Positions 54,206-63,082 of a stretch of 64,000 nt of DNA are shown here, piece after piece. The notes beneath the pieces are model-generated. The model did no database searches, had not been told where the DNA came from, and saw only the letters and a program-made list of their open reading frames with translations. The position numbers and the translations under genes are program-made. The stretch is from Gammaproteobacteria bacterium (GTDB taxonomy: Bacteria; Pseudomonadota; Gammaproteobacteria; Xanthomonadales; Wenzhouxiangellaceae). The stretch is taken from positions 1-64,000 of the forward strand of contig PWYW01000065.1 of assembly GCA_003567685.1 (NCBI GenBank), in the 5' to 3' direction. Position 1 is the first letter of the stretch. Each line of letters begins with the position of its first letter.

Positions 54206-55468
54206 TCAAGGCCGGGTATGCCCGGCGCCGACCAAACGATACTGGAAGGTGGTGAGTTGCTCCAGGCCCACCGGACCTCGGGCATGCAGACGGCCGGTGG
54301 CGATGCCAAGTTCGGCACCGAAGCCGAATTCGCCGCCATCGGCGAACTGGGTGGAGGCGTTGTGGACAGCGATGGCGCTGTCCAGGCGGGCCATGAATTG
54401 CTCGGCCACCGTGGCGTCATTTGCGACGAGTCCATCGGTGTGGCCTGATCCGTAGCGTTGAATGTGGTCGAGTGCCGCTTCCGGGCCATCGACGGCCTTG
54501 ATCGCCAGCACGGGCGCCAGATATTCGGTCTGCCAGTCTTGCTCGGTAGCCGGCGTCTGGCCAGGATAAACGGCATCGACGGCCTCATCCACCCGCAGCT
54601 CGCAGCCGCCTTTGACCAGTGCTTCGAGCAAGGGCGGAAGTTTTTCGAGCCAGGCCCGGTCAACCAGCAAGGTTTCCAGCGCGCCACAAATTCCCGGCCG
54701 CCTCATCTTGGCGTTTACCACCACATCCACCGCCATGCCAGGGTCGGCACTGGCGTGGATATACAGATGGTTATTGCCGTCCAGATGGGCCAGTACTGGA
54801 ACGCGCGCCTCTTGCTGGACGCGGGCAACAAGGCGCTTGCCACCGCGTGGCACCAGCATGTCCAGCCATTGATGCGCGGTGAGCAGGCTGCCAACGGCGG
54901 CGTGGTCTTGCGTGGGCAATAGCTGAACGGCCGAGGCGGGCAGCCCGGCAGCCGCATTGCCCTCGGTGATCGCCCGGTGGATGGCCCGGTTGCTGTTGAC
55001 CGCCTCGGAACCCCCGCGAAGAATTACCGCGTTGCCCGCTTTCAGGCACAGGGCCGCGGCATCGGCCGTCACGTTCGGACGGCTCTCGTAGATTACCCCG
55101 ACTACGCCGATCGGCACGGCCACCCGACGGATGCGCAGACCATTCGGGCGTGTCCACTCGCCCAGGTCACGCGCCAGCGGATCTGGCAAGCCGGCCACCA
55201 CTTCCAGTCCGGCGGCCATCGCTTCGATACGATCAGCATCCAGCCGGAGCCGATCCAGCAGGGCCTCGGTCAGCCCACGCTCCCGGCCAAATTCAAGATC
55301 GAGCCGGTTCTGGCCAATCAGGTCCGCTGCCCGATCACGCAGTGCGGTCGCCGCCAGGGCCAGCGCGCGATTTCGCAAATCGACGCTGGATGATGCCAGT
55401 TGCCGGAACGATTCACGGCCCGCCTGGCCCATTTCGGCAATCAATTGATCAAAGTCGGTCCGTGGCAT
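54206..55468 (-). CDS. proA: Gamma-glutamyl phosphate reductase
   Basis: 420 residues from MPRTDFDQLIAEM. Aldehyde dehydrogenase-like fold: PIGVVGVIYESRPNVTADAA, CLKAGNAVILRGGSEA, and the catalytic Cys in MRRPGICGALETLLVD. Converts gamma-glutamyl phosphate to glutamate semialdehyde with NADPH, the second step of proline synthesis. It follows proB by 54 bp in the same direction. Confidence 0.94.
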   Translation of the reverse strand: MPRTDFDQLIAEMGQAGRESFRQLASSSVDLRNRALALAATALRDRAADLIGQNRLDLEFGRERGLTEALLDRLRLDADRIEAMAAGLEVVAGLPDPLARDLGEWTRPNGLRIRRVAVPIGVVGVIYESRPNVTADAAALCLKAGNAVILRGGSEAVNSNRAIHRAITEGNAAAGLPASAVQLLPTQDHAAVGSLLTAHQWLDMLVPRGGKRLVARVQQEARVPVLAHLDGNNHLYIHASADPGMAVDVVVNAKMRRPGICGALETLLVDRAWLEKLPPLLEALVKGGCELRVDEAVDAVYPGQTPATEQDWQTEYLAPVLAIKAVDGPEAALDHIQRYGSGHTDGLVANDATVAEQFMARLDSAIAVHNASTQFADGGEFGFGAELGIATGRLHARGPVGLEQLTTFQYRLVGAGHTRP

Positions 55469-55522
55469 GGGCAGAACTCGCAGCAAATTAACAGTGTAAT
55501 ACCAGCAACAACGGCATCTGGA

Positions 55523-56617
55523 TCAATCCAGCACCAGATCGTCGCGGTGAATCACCAGCGGGCGAGCGCGATGCTCGGGATCGTCCATCAGAGCATGAAG
55601 TTCGTCGCTGTCGCAGGCGCTCAAGCCCTGCCCAAATGGGCCTTCGGGGCCCAGCAAGACCAGCAGGTCGCCACGCTGGAAGCGGCCTTGAACGTTTTGG
55701 ACGCCGACGGCCAGCAAGCTGGCACCACGCCGCAGCGCGGCCACGGCGCCGGCATCGATGGCCAACTGACCCTTGGGGCTGGCCAGGCCGCGCAGCCACT
55801 GCTTGCGGGCGGCCTGGCGTTTGCGGCCCGGCTGAAATCGAGTGTGTCGGGCACCCGCCAGCAACTCGCCAACCGGGTCGTCTGCCTGGCCGGAAGCCAG
55901 CACCACGGTGACCCCGCCCACCGCAGCGATGCGGGCAGCATCGAGCTTGCTGCGCATACCGCCGGTGCCCACGCCGCTGGCTACCGTGGAGCCCGCCAGA
56001 GCCTCGATCTCGGGCGTCAATTCGGCTACCTCTGGAATGTGAACAGCCTCGGCCGACTGGCGCGGATCCGCGCTGTACAAGCCATCGACATCGCTTAGCA
56101 GCAGCAGATGACTGGCATCGACCAGCTGAGCCACGCGGGCGGCCAGCCGATCGTTGTCGCCAAAGCGAATTTCCTCGGTGGCCACGGTGTCGTTCTCATT
56201 GATAATGGGCACGATGCGACGCGCCAAGAGGGTAGAGAGCGTGGCCCGGGCGTTCAGGTAACGGGCTCGATCATCCAGGTCGCCAAGGGTGAGCAACACC
56301 TGGGCTGCCACCCGCCCCTGCCCACCCCAGGCCTCGCGCCAGCGCTGGGCCAGTTCAATCTGGCCGACCGCGGCAGCCGCCTGGGCTTCCGCCAACACGC
56401 GGGGCCGACGAGTCAGCCCAAGGGCGCCACGGCCGATGGCAATGGCGCCCGAGGAAACCACCACGACCGGGCCTGGGCGATCAGACAGACGACGCACCAG
56501 CGTTTCCATCCAGGCCATTCGCGGCTGTCCGCCCGCATCCAGCAGCAGCGAAGACCCTACCTTGACGACCAGGCCCGAGGAGCCGTGCAGCCAGTCGTTT
56601 ACCCCATCGGTCGTCAT
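55523..56617 (-). CDS. proB: Glutamate 5-kinase
   Basis: A 364-residue kinase with the amino acid kinase domain (VVKVGSSLLLDAGG, PVVVVSSGAIAIGRGALG, PIINENDTVATEEIRFGDND) and a C-terminal PUA domain (KGQLAIDAGAVAALRRGASLLA). First committed step of proline synthesis, feedback-inhibited by proline in relatives. Forms a proBA operon with the gene downstream. The region upstream (56618-57051) is occupied by an inverted copy of the dispersed repeat. Confidence 0.94.
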   Translation of the reverse strand: MTTDGVNDWLHGSSGLVVKVGSSLLLDAGGQPRMAWMETLVRRLSDRPGPVVVVSSGAIAIGRGALGLTRRPRVLAEAQAAAAVGQIELAQRWREAWGGQGRVAAQVLLTLGDLDDRARYLNARATLSTLLARRIVPIINENDTVATEEIRFGDNDRLAARVAQLVDASHLLLLSDVDGLYSADPRQSAEAVHIPEVAELTPEIEALAGSTVASGVGTGGMRSKLDAARIAAVGGVTVVLASGQADDPVGELLAGARHTRFQPGRKRQAARKQWLRGLASPKGQLAIDAGAVAALRRGASLLAVGVQNVQGRFQRGDLLVLLGPEGPFGQGLSACDSDELHALMDDPEHRARPLVIHRDDLVLD

Positions 56618-56736
56618 ATTGGCTCAAGCGCCCGTGGTCATTGCCAATTCCAGATGGCAGATTATCGCGCCGCCAGGGGTAAAAACAATGCTGGTTGCGG
56701 AGATGGCTCAGCCAAGGTATTGGGTTTGGGTGGTTT

Positions 56737-57015
56737 TGGTGGTCGGCGGCGAGTGGTGCCGACTGCTGGCGAGCGCTGGCACTATCCGGCGGTGTCGATT
56801 CTGCGGATTCAAGGGAGCTTGGCTGCCAACGAATTCCATCACGGCGATTGAGTGCTCAGCGGTTTCAGGGTGGGTCCCGGGCGCCTGAAACGGCTGAAAC
56901 ATCGTGGCCGCCGCCGCGCGACAGCACTCGCCATCAGCCAACACCACTCCCCGCTGATGGTTTAGAGCAGAGGGAGGGTTTGGAACCCTGCGATCTTTCA
57001 GGCTGCGTTCATCGA
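56737..57015. repeat. Dispersed modular repeat, copy 3 (inverted)
   Basis: It lies in the gap 56618-57051 between the proB start and the TonB receptor stop. Read on the minus strand, 57015-56931 matches copies 1 and 2 around GCCTGAAAGATCGCAGGG and the ...ATCAGCG...GGCTGATGGCGAG part, and about 56737-56775 matches the right end of copy 1 (GAGTGGTGCCG / CTGCTGGCG). The left module of the other copies is absent, so this copy is partial. The proB promoter must lie in or beside it. Confidence 0.65.
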
Positions 57016-57051
57016 ATGCGCGGGCTGCCGATTATTGGAGGAGTCGCGACG

Positions 57052-59082
57052 TTACCACTGGCGCGCCAGGTTGACGAACAGAGAGCGGCCCGGACCGGGG
57101 AAATAGCGGAAGTCGCCAAAGGCGAAGTCGGCCCGTTCGGCGTAGCGGCGATCAAGCAGGTTGCGTACGCGCACACCCGCCACCCAGCCATCGTCAAAGC
57201 GCCGCTCGGCATAGGCGTGCCACAGTCGATGTCCTTCGTAGCGCCGCTCATTGGCGGCATCCAGCCAGTAGGGCCCGGTGGACTCGAACGCCAACTGCGC
57301 CAGCCAGCGATGGTCGGGGCGCCAGGTCAGGTCGGTGCTGTAAACGCGTCGGGGCGCCGAAGGAATATCCAGGCCGGCAATGATCTGCTCGCCTCCCAGG
57401 TCGCGGTCAAAACGGTATTCATGAATGGCCCAGGTGCCGCGACCGGCCAGGGACAGGCTGGGGCTGATGGCATAGTCGGCGGCCAGTTCAATGCCCTGCC
57501 CCCGCGTGCGGCCGTCGCTGACGTTGAAGCCCACGGCGTCACGGAAGATGAAGTTTTCCTTGCGCTGGACAAAGGCCACCGCTTCCCAGCGAAGTCCATC
57601 GGCGGTGCCGCCTCGAACACCGAGCTCCACCGAATCCAGGCGTTCGGAATCCAGATCCGCTACCGACTGCCCGCTCTGCAGACGGTACAACTCGGTTGCC
57701 TGGGGCGCGCGATAGCCGCGGGCAACGCGCAACCAGGCCTGAGCCTGATCAAAACGGCGGGTCAGCGTCACTTCCGGGGCAAAATCCAGAAAATCATCGC
57801 GCCGATCATCCGGACGGGTGTAGAGGCAACCACCAAACCCGCAGGGTTCGCCGGCGTCGGTGAGGTTGCCAGGCTCCATGGCATTGTCGTATTGGTAGCG
57901 TATGTAATCCGCGTTCAGACCGGCACGCAGTGACCAGTCGTTGGCCCATTCGAAGGTTCCGGCGACATACCCTCCAAGGCGTTGACCGGTGACTTCGTAG
58001 TCATAGTGCCGTCCGACTGGCCGGGTCGCCACCAGAAACGGCGTGCCAACTGCCGGTGCTGCTTGTGATTGGAACAGGAACCCCTTGAACCACTCGACAT
58101 CAACGCCCCAGTCCCAATCCACTACTTCGCCGAAGCGTGTCTGGTCCAGCTGAAGACCGCTTGAGACCTGGCCATTCCTCTCCAGCGGCTGGCCGGGAAG
58201 AAAATGCTGAAGAAAAGTCATCCTCGAGCGGCGAGCGTAAGCACTCAAACGGGTTTCGTTGCCCTGGGCATCGACCCATTCGCCTCGGCTCAACAAGCGC
58301 ACGGCCGTGCCCTGGCGGAAGGCCTCGGGGTTCAGGTTCTCGCGGCGCAAATCGGGGGCACGGAAGCTGTCGCGCCCGATAATGAAGCCAGCGGTGTCCT
58401 GGTCCAGGCGGGCGGCTGAAAGGGTCGTGCGCCACTGGCCATTTTCGATGGGAACAACGTGGTTCAGGGTGACGAACTGATGATCGTAACCCTCGTCCTG
58501 GCGAAAGCTGCCGCTATCGGTGAATTGGGCATCCAGCCCAAGCGCCCCCTCGCCGACGTTCTCGGTCAGGCTGACGCCAAGCCGGTAAAAATCGTCACTG
58601 CCGGCTTCCATGCGCACTTCGTTCAGCGGATTGACCAATGGCGAGCGCGTGCGCACGTCGACCACGCCATGCAAGCCACCAGACGCATGACCGATCCCCC
58701 CGGGACCGCGCAGCACGTTGACCGAGTCAGCCTGTAGCAGGTTGATCTCGAAGAAACCGTTGACGTTGCAAAAGCCGGGCGGCCGGACTGGAATGCCGTC
58801 TTCGAGCAACAGCAAGGCTCCGCAGGCACCTGCGCCGGCCAGAAGCGGCGAGCGAACCGCCGACAGGTGCTCCTGACCCGAGCCGCGCGTCACCCAGGTG
58901 CCTGGCAAGCGGGCGAAGATTTCCGAAGGATGGGTCGGGCGAATCAGCGCAATGGCTTCTTCGTCGAGGCGAGCCGTGGATTCCGAGGCCGTGGCATCAA
59001 TATCGCGCCCGCGAACTTCAATGCGATCCGGTTCGGCATCGGCCGAGGCGATCACCGCCGCCAGCAAGGACTCAATCAGCAT
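57052..59082 (-). CDS. TonB-dependent outer-membrane receptor
   Basis: 676 residues from MLIESLLAAVIASADA, a short signal peptide. RIEVRGRDIDATA follows as a TonB-box/plug start, then plug motifs (VNVLRGPGGIGHASGGLHGVV) and a barrel that ends FVNLARQW. The plug has several cysteines (GACGALLLLEDG, PPGFCNVNG), and CGFGGCLYTRPDD in a barrel loop suggests disulfides. The sequence is of the FecA/Fe-citrate-like size class, with no N-terminal signalling domain. It lies 61 bp behind an MFS gene, so outer and inner membrane transport may be paired; the ligand is unknown. Confidence 0.88.
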   Translation of the reverse strand: MLIESLLAAVIASADAEPDRIEVRGRDIDATASESTARLDEEAIALIRPTHPSEIFARLPGTWVTRGSGQEHLSAVRSPLLAGAGACGALLLLEDGIPVRPPGFCNVNGFFEINLLQADSVNVLRGPGGIGHASGGLHGVVDVRTRSPLVNPLNEVRMEAGSDDFYRLGVSLTENVGEGALGLDAQFTDSGSFRQDEGYDHQFVTLNHVVPIENGQWRTTLSAARLDQDTAGFIIGRDSFRAPDLRRENLNPEAFRQGTAVRLLSRGEWVDAQGNETRLSAYARRSRMTFLQHFLPGQPLERNGQVSSGLQLDQTRFGEVVDWDWGVDVEWFKGFLFQSQAAPAVGTPFLVATRPVGRHYDYEVTGQRLGGYVAGTFEWANDWSLRAGLNADYIRYQYDNAMEPGNLTDAGEPCGFGGCLYTRPDDRRDDFLDFAPEVTLTRRFDQAQAWLRVARGYRAPQATELYRLQSGQSVADLDSERLDSVELGVRGGTADGLRWEAVAFVQRKENFIFRDAVGFNVSDGRTRGQGIELAADYAISPSLSLAGRGTWAIHEYRFDRDLGGEQIIAGLDIPSAPRRVYSTDLTWRPDHRWLAQLAFESTGPYWLDAANERRYEGHRLWHAYAERRFDDGWVAGVRVRNLLDRRYAERADFAFGDFRYFPGPGRSLFVNLARQW

Positions 59083-59143
59083 GGTGTGTTCATAACCGGG
59101 TTTTAGTGAGTGGGTGGACGTAGCAACGGGCCGTGCGAGTGGT

Positions 59144-60466
59144 TCACGCCGCGATTTCGCGCCGTCGCAGGGCAGCCAGCACGACAAAGGTGATGGCTCC
59201 GCCCAGTGTCAGCGCAAATGGCAGCAGCAGTACCCATCGGCCAGAACCAGGCTGAGCCGCCTCCAGATGCTGATAAACCAACACACCGACCAGCGGCGCC
59301 AAGAGTCCACGAATACCGGTCAGGGTGACGTGAATCCCCATGTAAAGCGTTGATTGATCGTCGCTGGCAAAATCGTTATGACCAAGATTCCAGCCCAATT
59401 TGCCACCGGCAAACGCGGCGCCCAGGGCCAACGAGCCAATCCAGAACAAAACGGCCCAACCGCTGATGGCAGCGATGGTAAACAGGCCCAGCGCCAGCAC
59501 GAAACTCCAGGCCTGGCGCGAGCGGTAGTCAAGAATGTGACCGGCATCCAGACGGCGCGCCCAGATGGGAGTGAAGATGGCCAGGGTAATCAACGGCAAG
59601 GTGGTCGTGATCAACACCTGCTCGAAGCGGCCAAAGGCAAACTGCTCGTTCAACAGGATGACCAGCAGGCTGATCACCATGAGATTGCCCGAGCCGAAAG
59701 CGAACATGGTGAGCATGTAGCGGCGATACCAGCGGTCAGTGGCCAGGATGCGCAGGCTGGCAGCAAACTGGCCGCCTTGCCGATTGTGACGCTCTTGCTG
59801 TTCATGGCGACGCAAGCGACCGCCACCTCGAATTCGGGTTCTCAGATAGGCACGGGCGGCGAACATGCCGACCAGCGCGGCCAAGGGAAACGCCAGCCGC
59901 CAGGCGTCTTGCCAGACGGCCATGGCCATCCCCAGCAGCGCGGCCGTGACGGCAATAATCAGTGAATAAATCACGGTGATGCGACCGGTGATTGTTGCTC
60001 GAACATGCCGTGGAAAGTTGGCCCGCCAGATTGCCGCACGCAGGGTAATGACGCCGGCCCAGGCCAAACGCGCCATGACCATGCAGGCCGTCATTAACAC
60101 CAGGCCCAGTGCATTGACCGGTAAAAGGGCCATAAGCAACAAGGCGATGGCAGTCAGCAGCATCAAGGCCGATACCCAGGCCGTCTTGTCTTTGCCTTCG
60201 GACAGACCGGCGAACCATAAGGAGGCCATATTGGCAAAGGCCGGTGCCCCCGCGACCAGCGCGACCGCGAGGTTAACCATGGCCGGGCTGGCCACGTCAT
60301 CGAACTGGGTTTTCACGACGACCGCGACAACGCCGCCCTCCAGCGCCCCAAGAGCGACTGCCATCGTGGCGTTGGCATTAATCTCGCGCGGCATCAGGGT
60401 GCGCGCGACGAAAGGTAATCGGTTGGCGGTGTTGGCGGGCATCGCGCTATTGTAGGCGCTGGCCAT
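59144..60466 (-). CDS. MFS transporter
   Basis: About 440 residues (start at MASAYNSAMPAN; a later ATG at 60442 is possible), with 12 hydrophobic segments in two halves separated by the basic loop RTRIRGGGRLRRHEQQERHNRQ. Motifs such as RATITGRITVIYSL and the later GGKLGWNLGHNDFASDDQST fit a major facilitator with a long central loop, but the substrate is not readable. It precedes the TonB receptor gene in the same direction, making a likely two-step uptake or uptake/efflux pair. It is divergent from a thioesterase gene with only 26 bp between. Confidence 0.83.
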   Translation of the reverse strand: MASAYNSAMPANTANRLPFVARTLMPREINANATMAVALGALEGGVVAVVVKTQFDDVASPAMVNLAVALVAGAPAFANMASLWFAGLSEGKDKTAWVSALMLLTAIALLLMALLPVNALGLVLMTACMVMARLAWAGVITLRAAIWRANFPRHVRATITGRITVIYSLIIAVTAALLGMAMAVWQDAWRLAFPLAALVGMFAARAYLRTRIRGGGRLRRHEQQERHNRQGGQFAASLRILATDRWYRRYMLTMFAFGSGNLMVISLLVILLNEQFAFGRFEQVLITTTLPLITLAIFTPIWARRLDAGHILDYRSRQAWSFVLALGLFTIAAISGWAVLFWIGSLALGAAFAGGKLGWNLGHNDFASDDQSTLYMGIHVTLTGIRGLLAPLVGVLVYQHLEAAQPGSGRWVLLLPFALTLGGAITFVVLAALRRREIAA

Positions 60467-60492
60467 CACGACCAAGCGTGTTCTGCATTGAC

Positions 60493-60948
60493 ATGACCGA
60501 CGAAAAAACCTGGCTGCAAGCCACTCTTACCGACAAAATTCCCATGGCCCGTGCCATGGGTGTCCAGATTGAACGCCTTGACGACATCGGGCTCTGTATC
60601 AGCCTGCCGCTGGCTCCCAACATCAACGACAAGGGCACGGCTTTTGGCGGCGCCATGAGCAGCGCCATGATCCTGGCTGGCTGGTCGCTGCCGCGCCTGT
60701 TGCTTCGGCGTGCAGGTGTCGTCGCCGACCTGGTAATCGGGCGCTGCGAAGTGCGCTTCCTCGCGCCGGTGGACGGCCCTTTTCAGACACTCTGTCTCTG
60801 GCCCGACGAAACCGCCTGCAAGGCCTTTCTGGCGGATGTTCAGGCGGGCCGGCGGGGCCGGCTGGCACTCGAGCCACACATCCTTCACAATAACCAACAG
60901 TGCGCGACGCTGGCGGCCCGCTACACCGCGCTGCCGTCCACCGCCTGA
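60493..60948 (+). CDS. YiiD-type thioesterase domain protein
   Basis: A 151-residue hot-dog fold protein starting MTDEKTWLQATLTDKIP. NDKGTAFGGAMSSAMILAGW is the conserved helix start of the YiiD C-terminal thioesterase family, preceded by LCISLPLAPNI and followed by EVRFLAPVDGPF. The acetyltransferase half found in E. coli YiiD is absent. It probably hydrolyses an acyl-CoA or acyl-ACP; the substrate is unknown. Confidence 0.8.
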   Translation: MTDEKTWLQATLTDKIPMARAMGVQIERLDDIGLCISLPLAPNINDKGTAFGGAMSSAMILAGWSLPRLLLRRAGVVADLVIGRCEVRFLAPVDGPFQTLCLWPDETACKAFLADVQAGRRGRLALEPHILHNNQQCATLAARYTALPSTA

Positions 60949-61049
60949 ACCTTATGTCTTTCAACCGGAATGCGCGAATACTTCATGAACCAACGCATGC
61001 CTTCGATCGCTTTTTGCCCGCCCGGAAAATCATTCGGACGAGCCTGGCC

Positions 61050-61490
61050 ATGAACCGACTGCCTGCTTCGATGATCCGCGGGAGCCTGATTCTGCTCTGT
61101 TTGCTGCTGGCGGCGGCATGTGGCACCAGTTCCTCGGCCAGGGAACGCCAACAGGCGATGGACCGCTGGGAAGTGCTGGTTCGCTGGAACCAGTTCGACA
61201 ACCTCATCGACTTTATTCATCCGGACTATCTGGCCGAGAACCCGGTCACCAATCTGGATATCGACCGATTGAACCAGTTCCGCGTCACCGAGTACCGGGT
61301 TCGCCAGGTACTGGTCAGCCCGGACAGCGATGAAATCGAGCGGTTGGCTCGCATTCGTCTTTATCACGTCCACAGCGGCCGGGAGCGCGTCGTTGACTAC
61401 CGTGAGATCTGGCGCCTGGACGACGACCTGGGGGTTTGGCTGCTGCATTCCGGCCTCCCCGATCCTAGGCGCAATCAGGACCGTCGCTGA
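61050..61490 (+). CDS. Small lipoprotein of unknown function
   Basis: 146 residues from MNRLPASMIRGSLILL. Lipoprotein signal LLCLLLAAACGTSS with the lipobox Cys at about residue 24. The mature part is mixed alpha/beta (AMDRWEVLVRWNQFDNLIDF, EYRVRQVLVSPDSDEIERLA, REIWRLDDDLGVWLL), resembling small NTF2-like lipoproteins. Stop and the next start are adjacent (TGA then ATG), so it is coupled to the ParA-like gene. Confidence 0.7.
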   Translation: MNRLPASMIRGSLILLCLLLAAACGTSSSARERQQAMDRWEVLVRWNQFDNLIDFIHPDYLAENPVTNLDIDRLNQFRVTEYRVRQVLVSPDSDEIERLARIRLYHVHSGRERVVDYREIWRLDDDLGVWLLHSGLPDPRRNQDRR

Positions 61491-62198
61491 ATGCACACCA
61501 TCGCCATCGTTAACGCCAAGGGCGGTTGCGGAAAGTCGACCATCGCCACGGGGCTGGCCTCTGCGCTAGCCTGGGAAGGCGAAACCGTGGCCCTGGCCGA
61601 CATGGACCCGCAGCAGTCGGCCAATGACTGGCTGTCATTGCGCCCGGCGGATTACCCGGAAATCCTGAGCGTCAACGCTGACGGCGGCCCGATTCACGCG
61701 CCGCAAGGAACCACCAGTCTGGTCATCGACACCCCGGCCGGCCTGCACGGCCCAAGCCTGAGCCATGTTTTGCAAAGGGCCGACCTGGTGCTTGTGCCGG
61801 TTCTGCCATCGCCGGTTGACATGCGCGCAGCCTGGCGTTTCCTGGAGCGCCTGGTCGAATTACGGCCGGTGCGCGAGGGTCGACTTCAGTGCGGTCTGAT
61901 CGCCAACCGGGTCAAACCACACACCATCATCTATCGCGAACTGACCGGTTTCCTCAACGGCTTTCGCATACCGGTCGTGGCCCAGTTCCGTGACAGCATG
62001 AATTATGTGCGCGCCTTCGAACGCGGTTTGAGCGTCTCGGACTTGCCGGAGTACCAGGCTGCCAGTGATTGGGCCGATTGGGCCCGCCTGCTGGAATGGG
62101 TCAACGGCCAGGAAACCACGCGCAGCGCCATCGGCCACTGGTTGAGTACCGCCATCAAGCTGGCCATGCCCTGCGGCGACGACGAGAAGAAGGCCTGA
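61491..62198 (+). CDS. ParA/MinD-family ATPase (orphan)
   Basis: A 235-residue ATPase. Walker A is N-A-K-G-G-C-G-K-S-T, with the signature lysine; DMDPQQSANDWLSLRP is the switch I region and VIDTPAG the Walker B. No ParB gene and no plasmid or conjugation gene is near, so a chromosome-partition role is unlikely to be encoded here. Orphan ParA-like proteins place protein complexes such as envelope machines or chemotaxis arrays. Its coupling to a lipoprotein gene suggests an envelope role. Confidence 0.88.
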   Translation: MHTIAIVNAKGGCGKSTIATGLASALAWEGETVALADMDPQQSANDWLSLRPADYPEILSVNADGGPIHAPQGTTSLVIDTPAGLHGPSLSHVLQRADLVLVPVLPSPVDMRAAWRFLERLVELRPVREGRLQCGLIANRVKPHTIIYRELTGFLNGFRIPVVAQFRDSMNYVRAFERGLSVSDLPEYQAASDWADWARLLEWVNGQETTRSAIGHWLSTAIKLAMPCGDDEKKA

Positions 62199-62218
62199 CT
62201 GGCCCCTCAAGTCCCGGA

Positions 62219-63082
62219 TCAGGGGTCGACCGGCAGGTTATCGATCAAGCGGGCCTTGCCCAACCAGGCAGCCACCAGCAATCGCTGTGGCGAACCCGGG
62301 CGCGGGGGTCCAAGATCTTCGGCAGAGCACCAAACCAGGTATTGCGGCTTGAGCCCCGCCTTCTCCAGGGCTGAAAGAGCCGTATCCTTCAGACTGGACC
62401 AGTCCCTCCCGGCTTTAAGACCCTCGACCAGGTCACACAGGCACCGGTGTAACAAGGGTGCCTTGGCGCGCTCGCTGTCACTGAGATACTGATTGCGCGA
62501 GCTCAGGGCCAGGCCATCATGATCACGCTGCGTGGGATGGCCGTGGACCTCGATCGGCAACGATAAATCTCGCGCCAGCCAGCGCAAGATCAGCAATTGC
62601 TGGAAATCCTTTTCACCAAACACGGCCAGATCAGGCTGCACCTGGTTGAACAACCGAAGCACCACGCTGGCGACACCGTCAAAGTGACCGGGGCGGTAAC
62701 GCCCACAGAGGGTATCGGCCAGGCCTGCCGGCACTTTCACCATGAAACCGCCGTCAAGTGGATACATGACCTGTCTTTCCGGGCACCACGCCATGTCGCA
62801 ACCTGCTTGACCCAGCGCCTGCAGGTCCTGTTCAAGCGTGCGCGGGTAAGCGTCGAAGTCTTCGTTCGGACCGAATTGGGTCGGATTGACGAAAATACTC
62901 ACAACCACCCGGTCGGCCTGTCGCCGGGCCGCGTCAACCAGTGCCAGGTGACCAGCATGCAGATTGCCCATGGTCGGCACCAGGGCAACGCGCTCGCCAG
63001 CATCGCGCCAGCACCGAACCCGGGCTCGCAATTCGTCAAGGCAAGTGACAGCCGGGGTCTTCCCCGGCGACTGTTCAGTCAT
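62219..63082 (-). CDS. panC: Pantothenate synthetase
   Basis: 287 residues from MTEQSPGKTPAVTC. PTMGNLHAGHLALVDAARR holds the H-x-G-H signature, SIFVNPTQFGPNEDFDAYPRT and FGEKDFQQLLIL are further family marks, and ALSSRNQYLS is the KMSKS-like loop. It joins pantoate and beta-alanine with ATP. Its start lies inside the last 8 bp of panB, so translation is coupled. Confidence 0.94.
   Translation of the reverse strand: MTEQSPGKTPAVTCLDELRARVRCWRDAGERVALVPTMGNLHAGHLALVDAARRQADRVVVSIFVNPTQFGPNEDFDAYPRTLEQDLQALGQAGCDMAWCPERQVMYPLDGGFMVKVPAGLADTLCGRYRPGHFDGVASVVLRLFNQVQPDLAVFGEKDFQQLLILRWLARDLSLPIEVHGHPTQRDHDGLALSSRNQYLSDSERAKAPLLHRCLCDLVEGLKAGRDWSSLKDTALSALEKAGLKPQYLVWCSAEDLGPPRPGSPQRLLVAAWLGKARLIDNLPVDP

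Noticed and set aside
56108-57933. Long plus-strand frames over proB and the TonB receptor
   Set aside because: They are antisense shadows of high-GC genes with clear family motifs on the minus strand.
61491-62198. ParA-like gene as a plasmid or integrative element marker
   Set aside because: Flanked by ordinary biosynthesis genes (panBC) and lipoprotein/thioesterase genes; no ParB, relaxase, integrase or attachment site seen.
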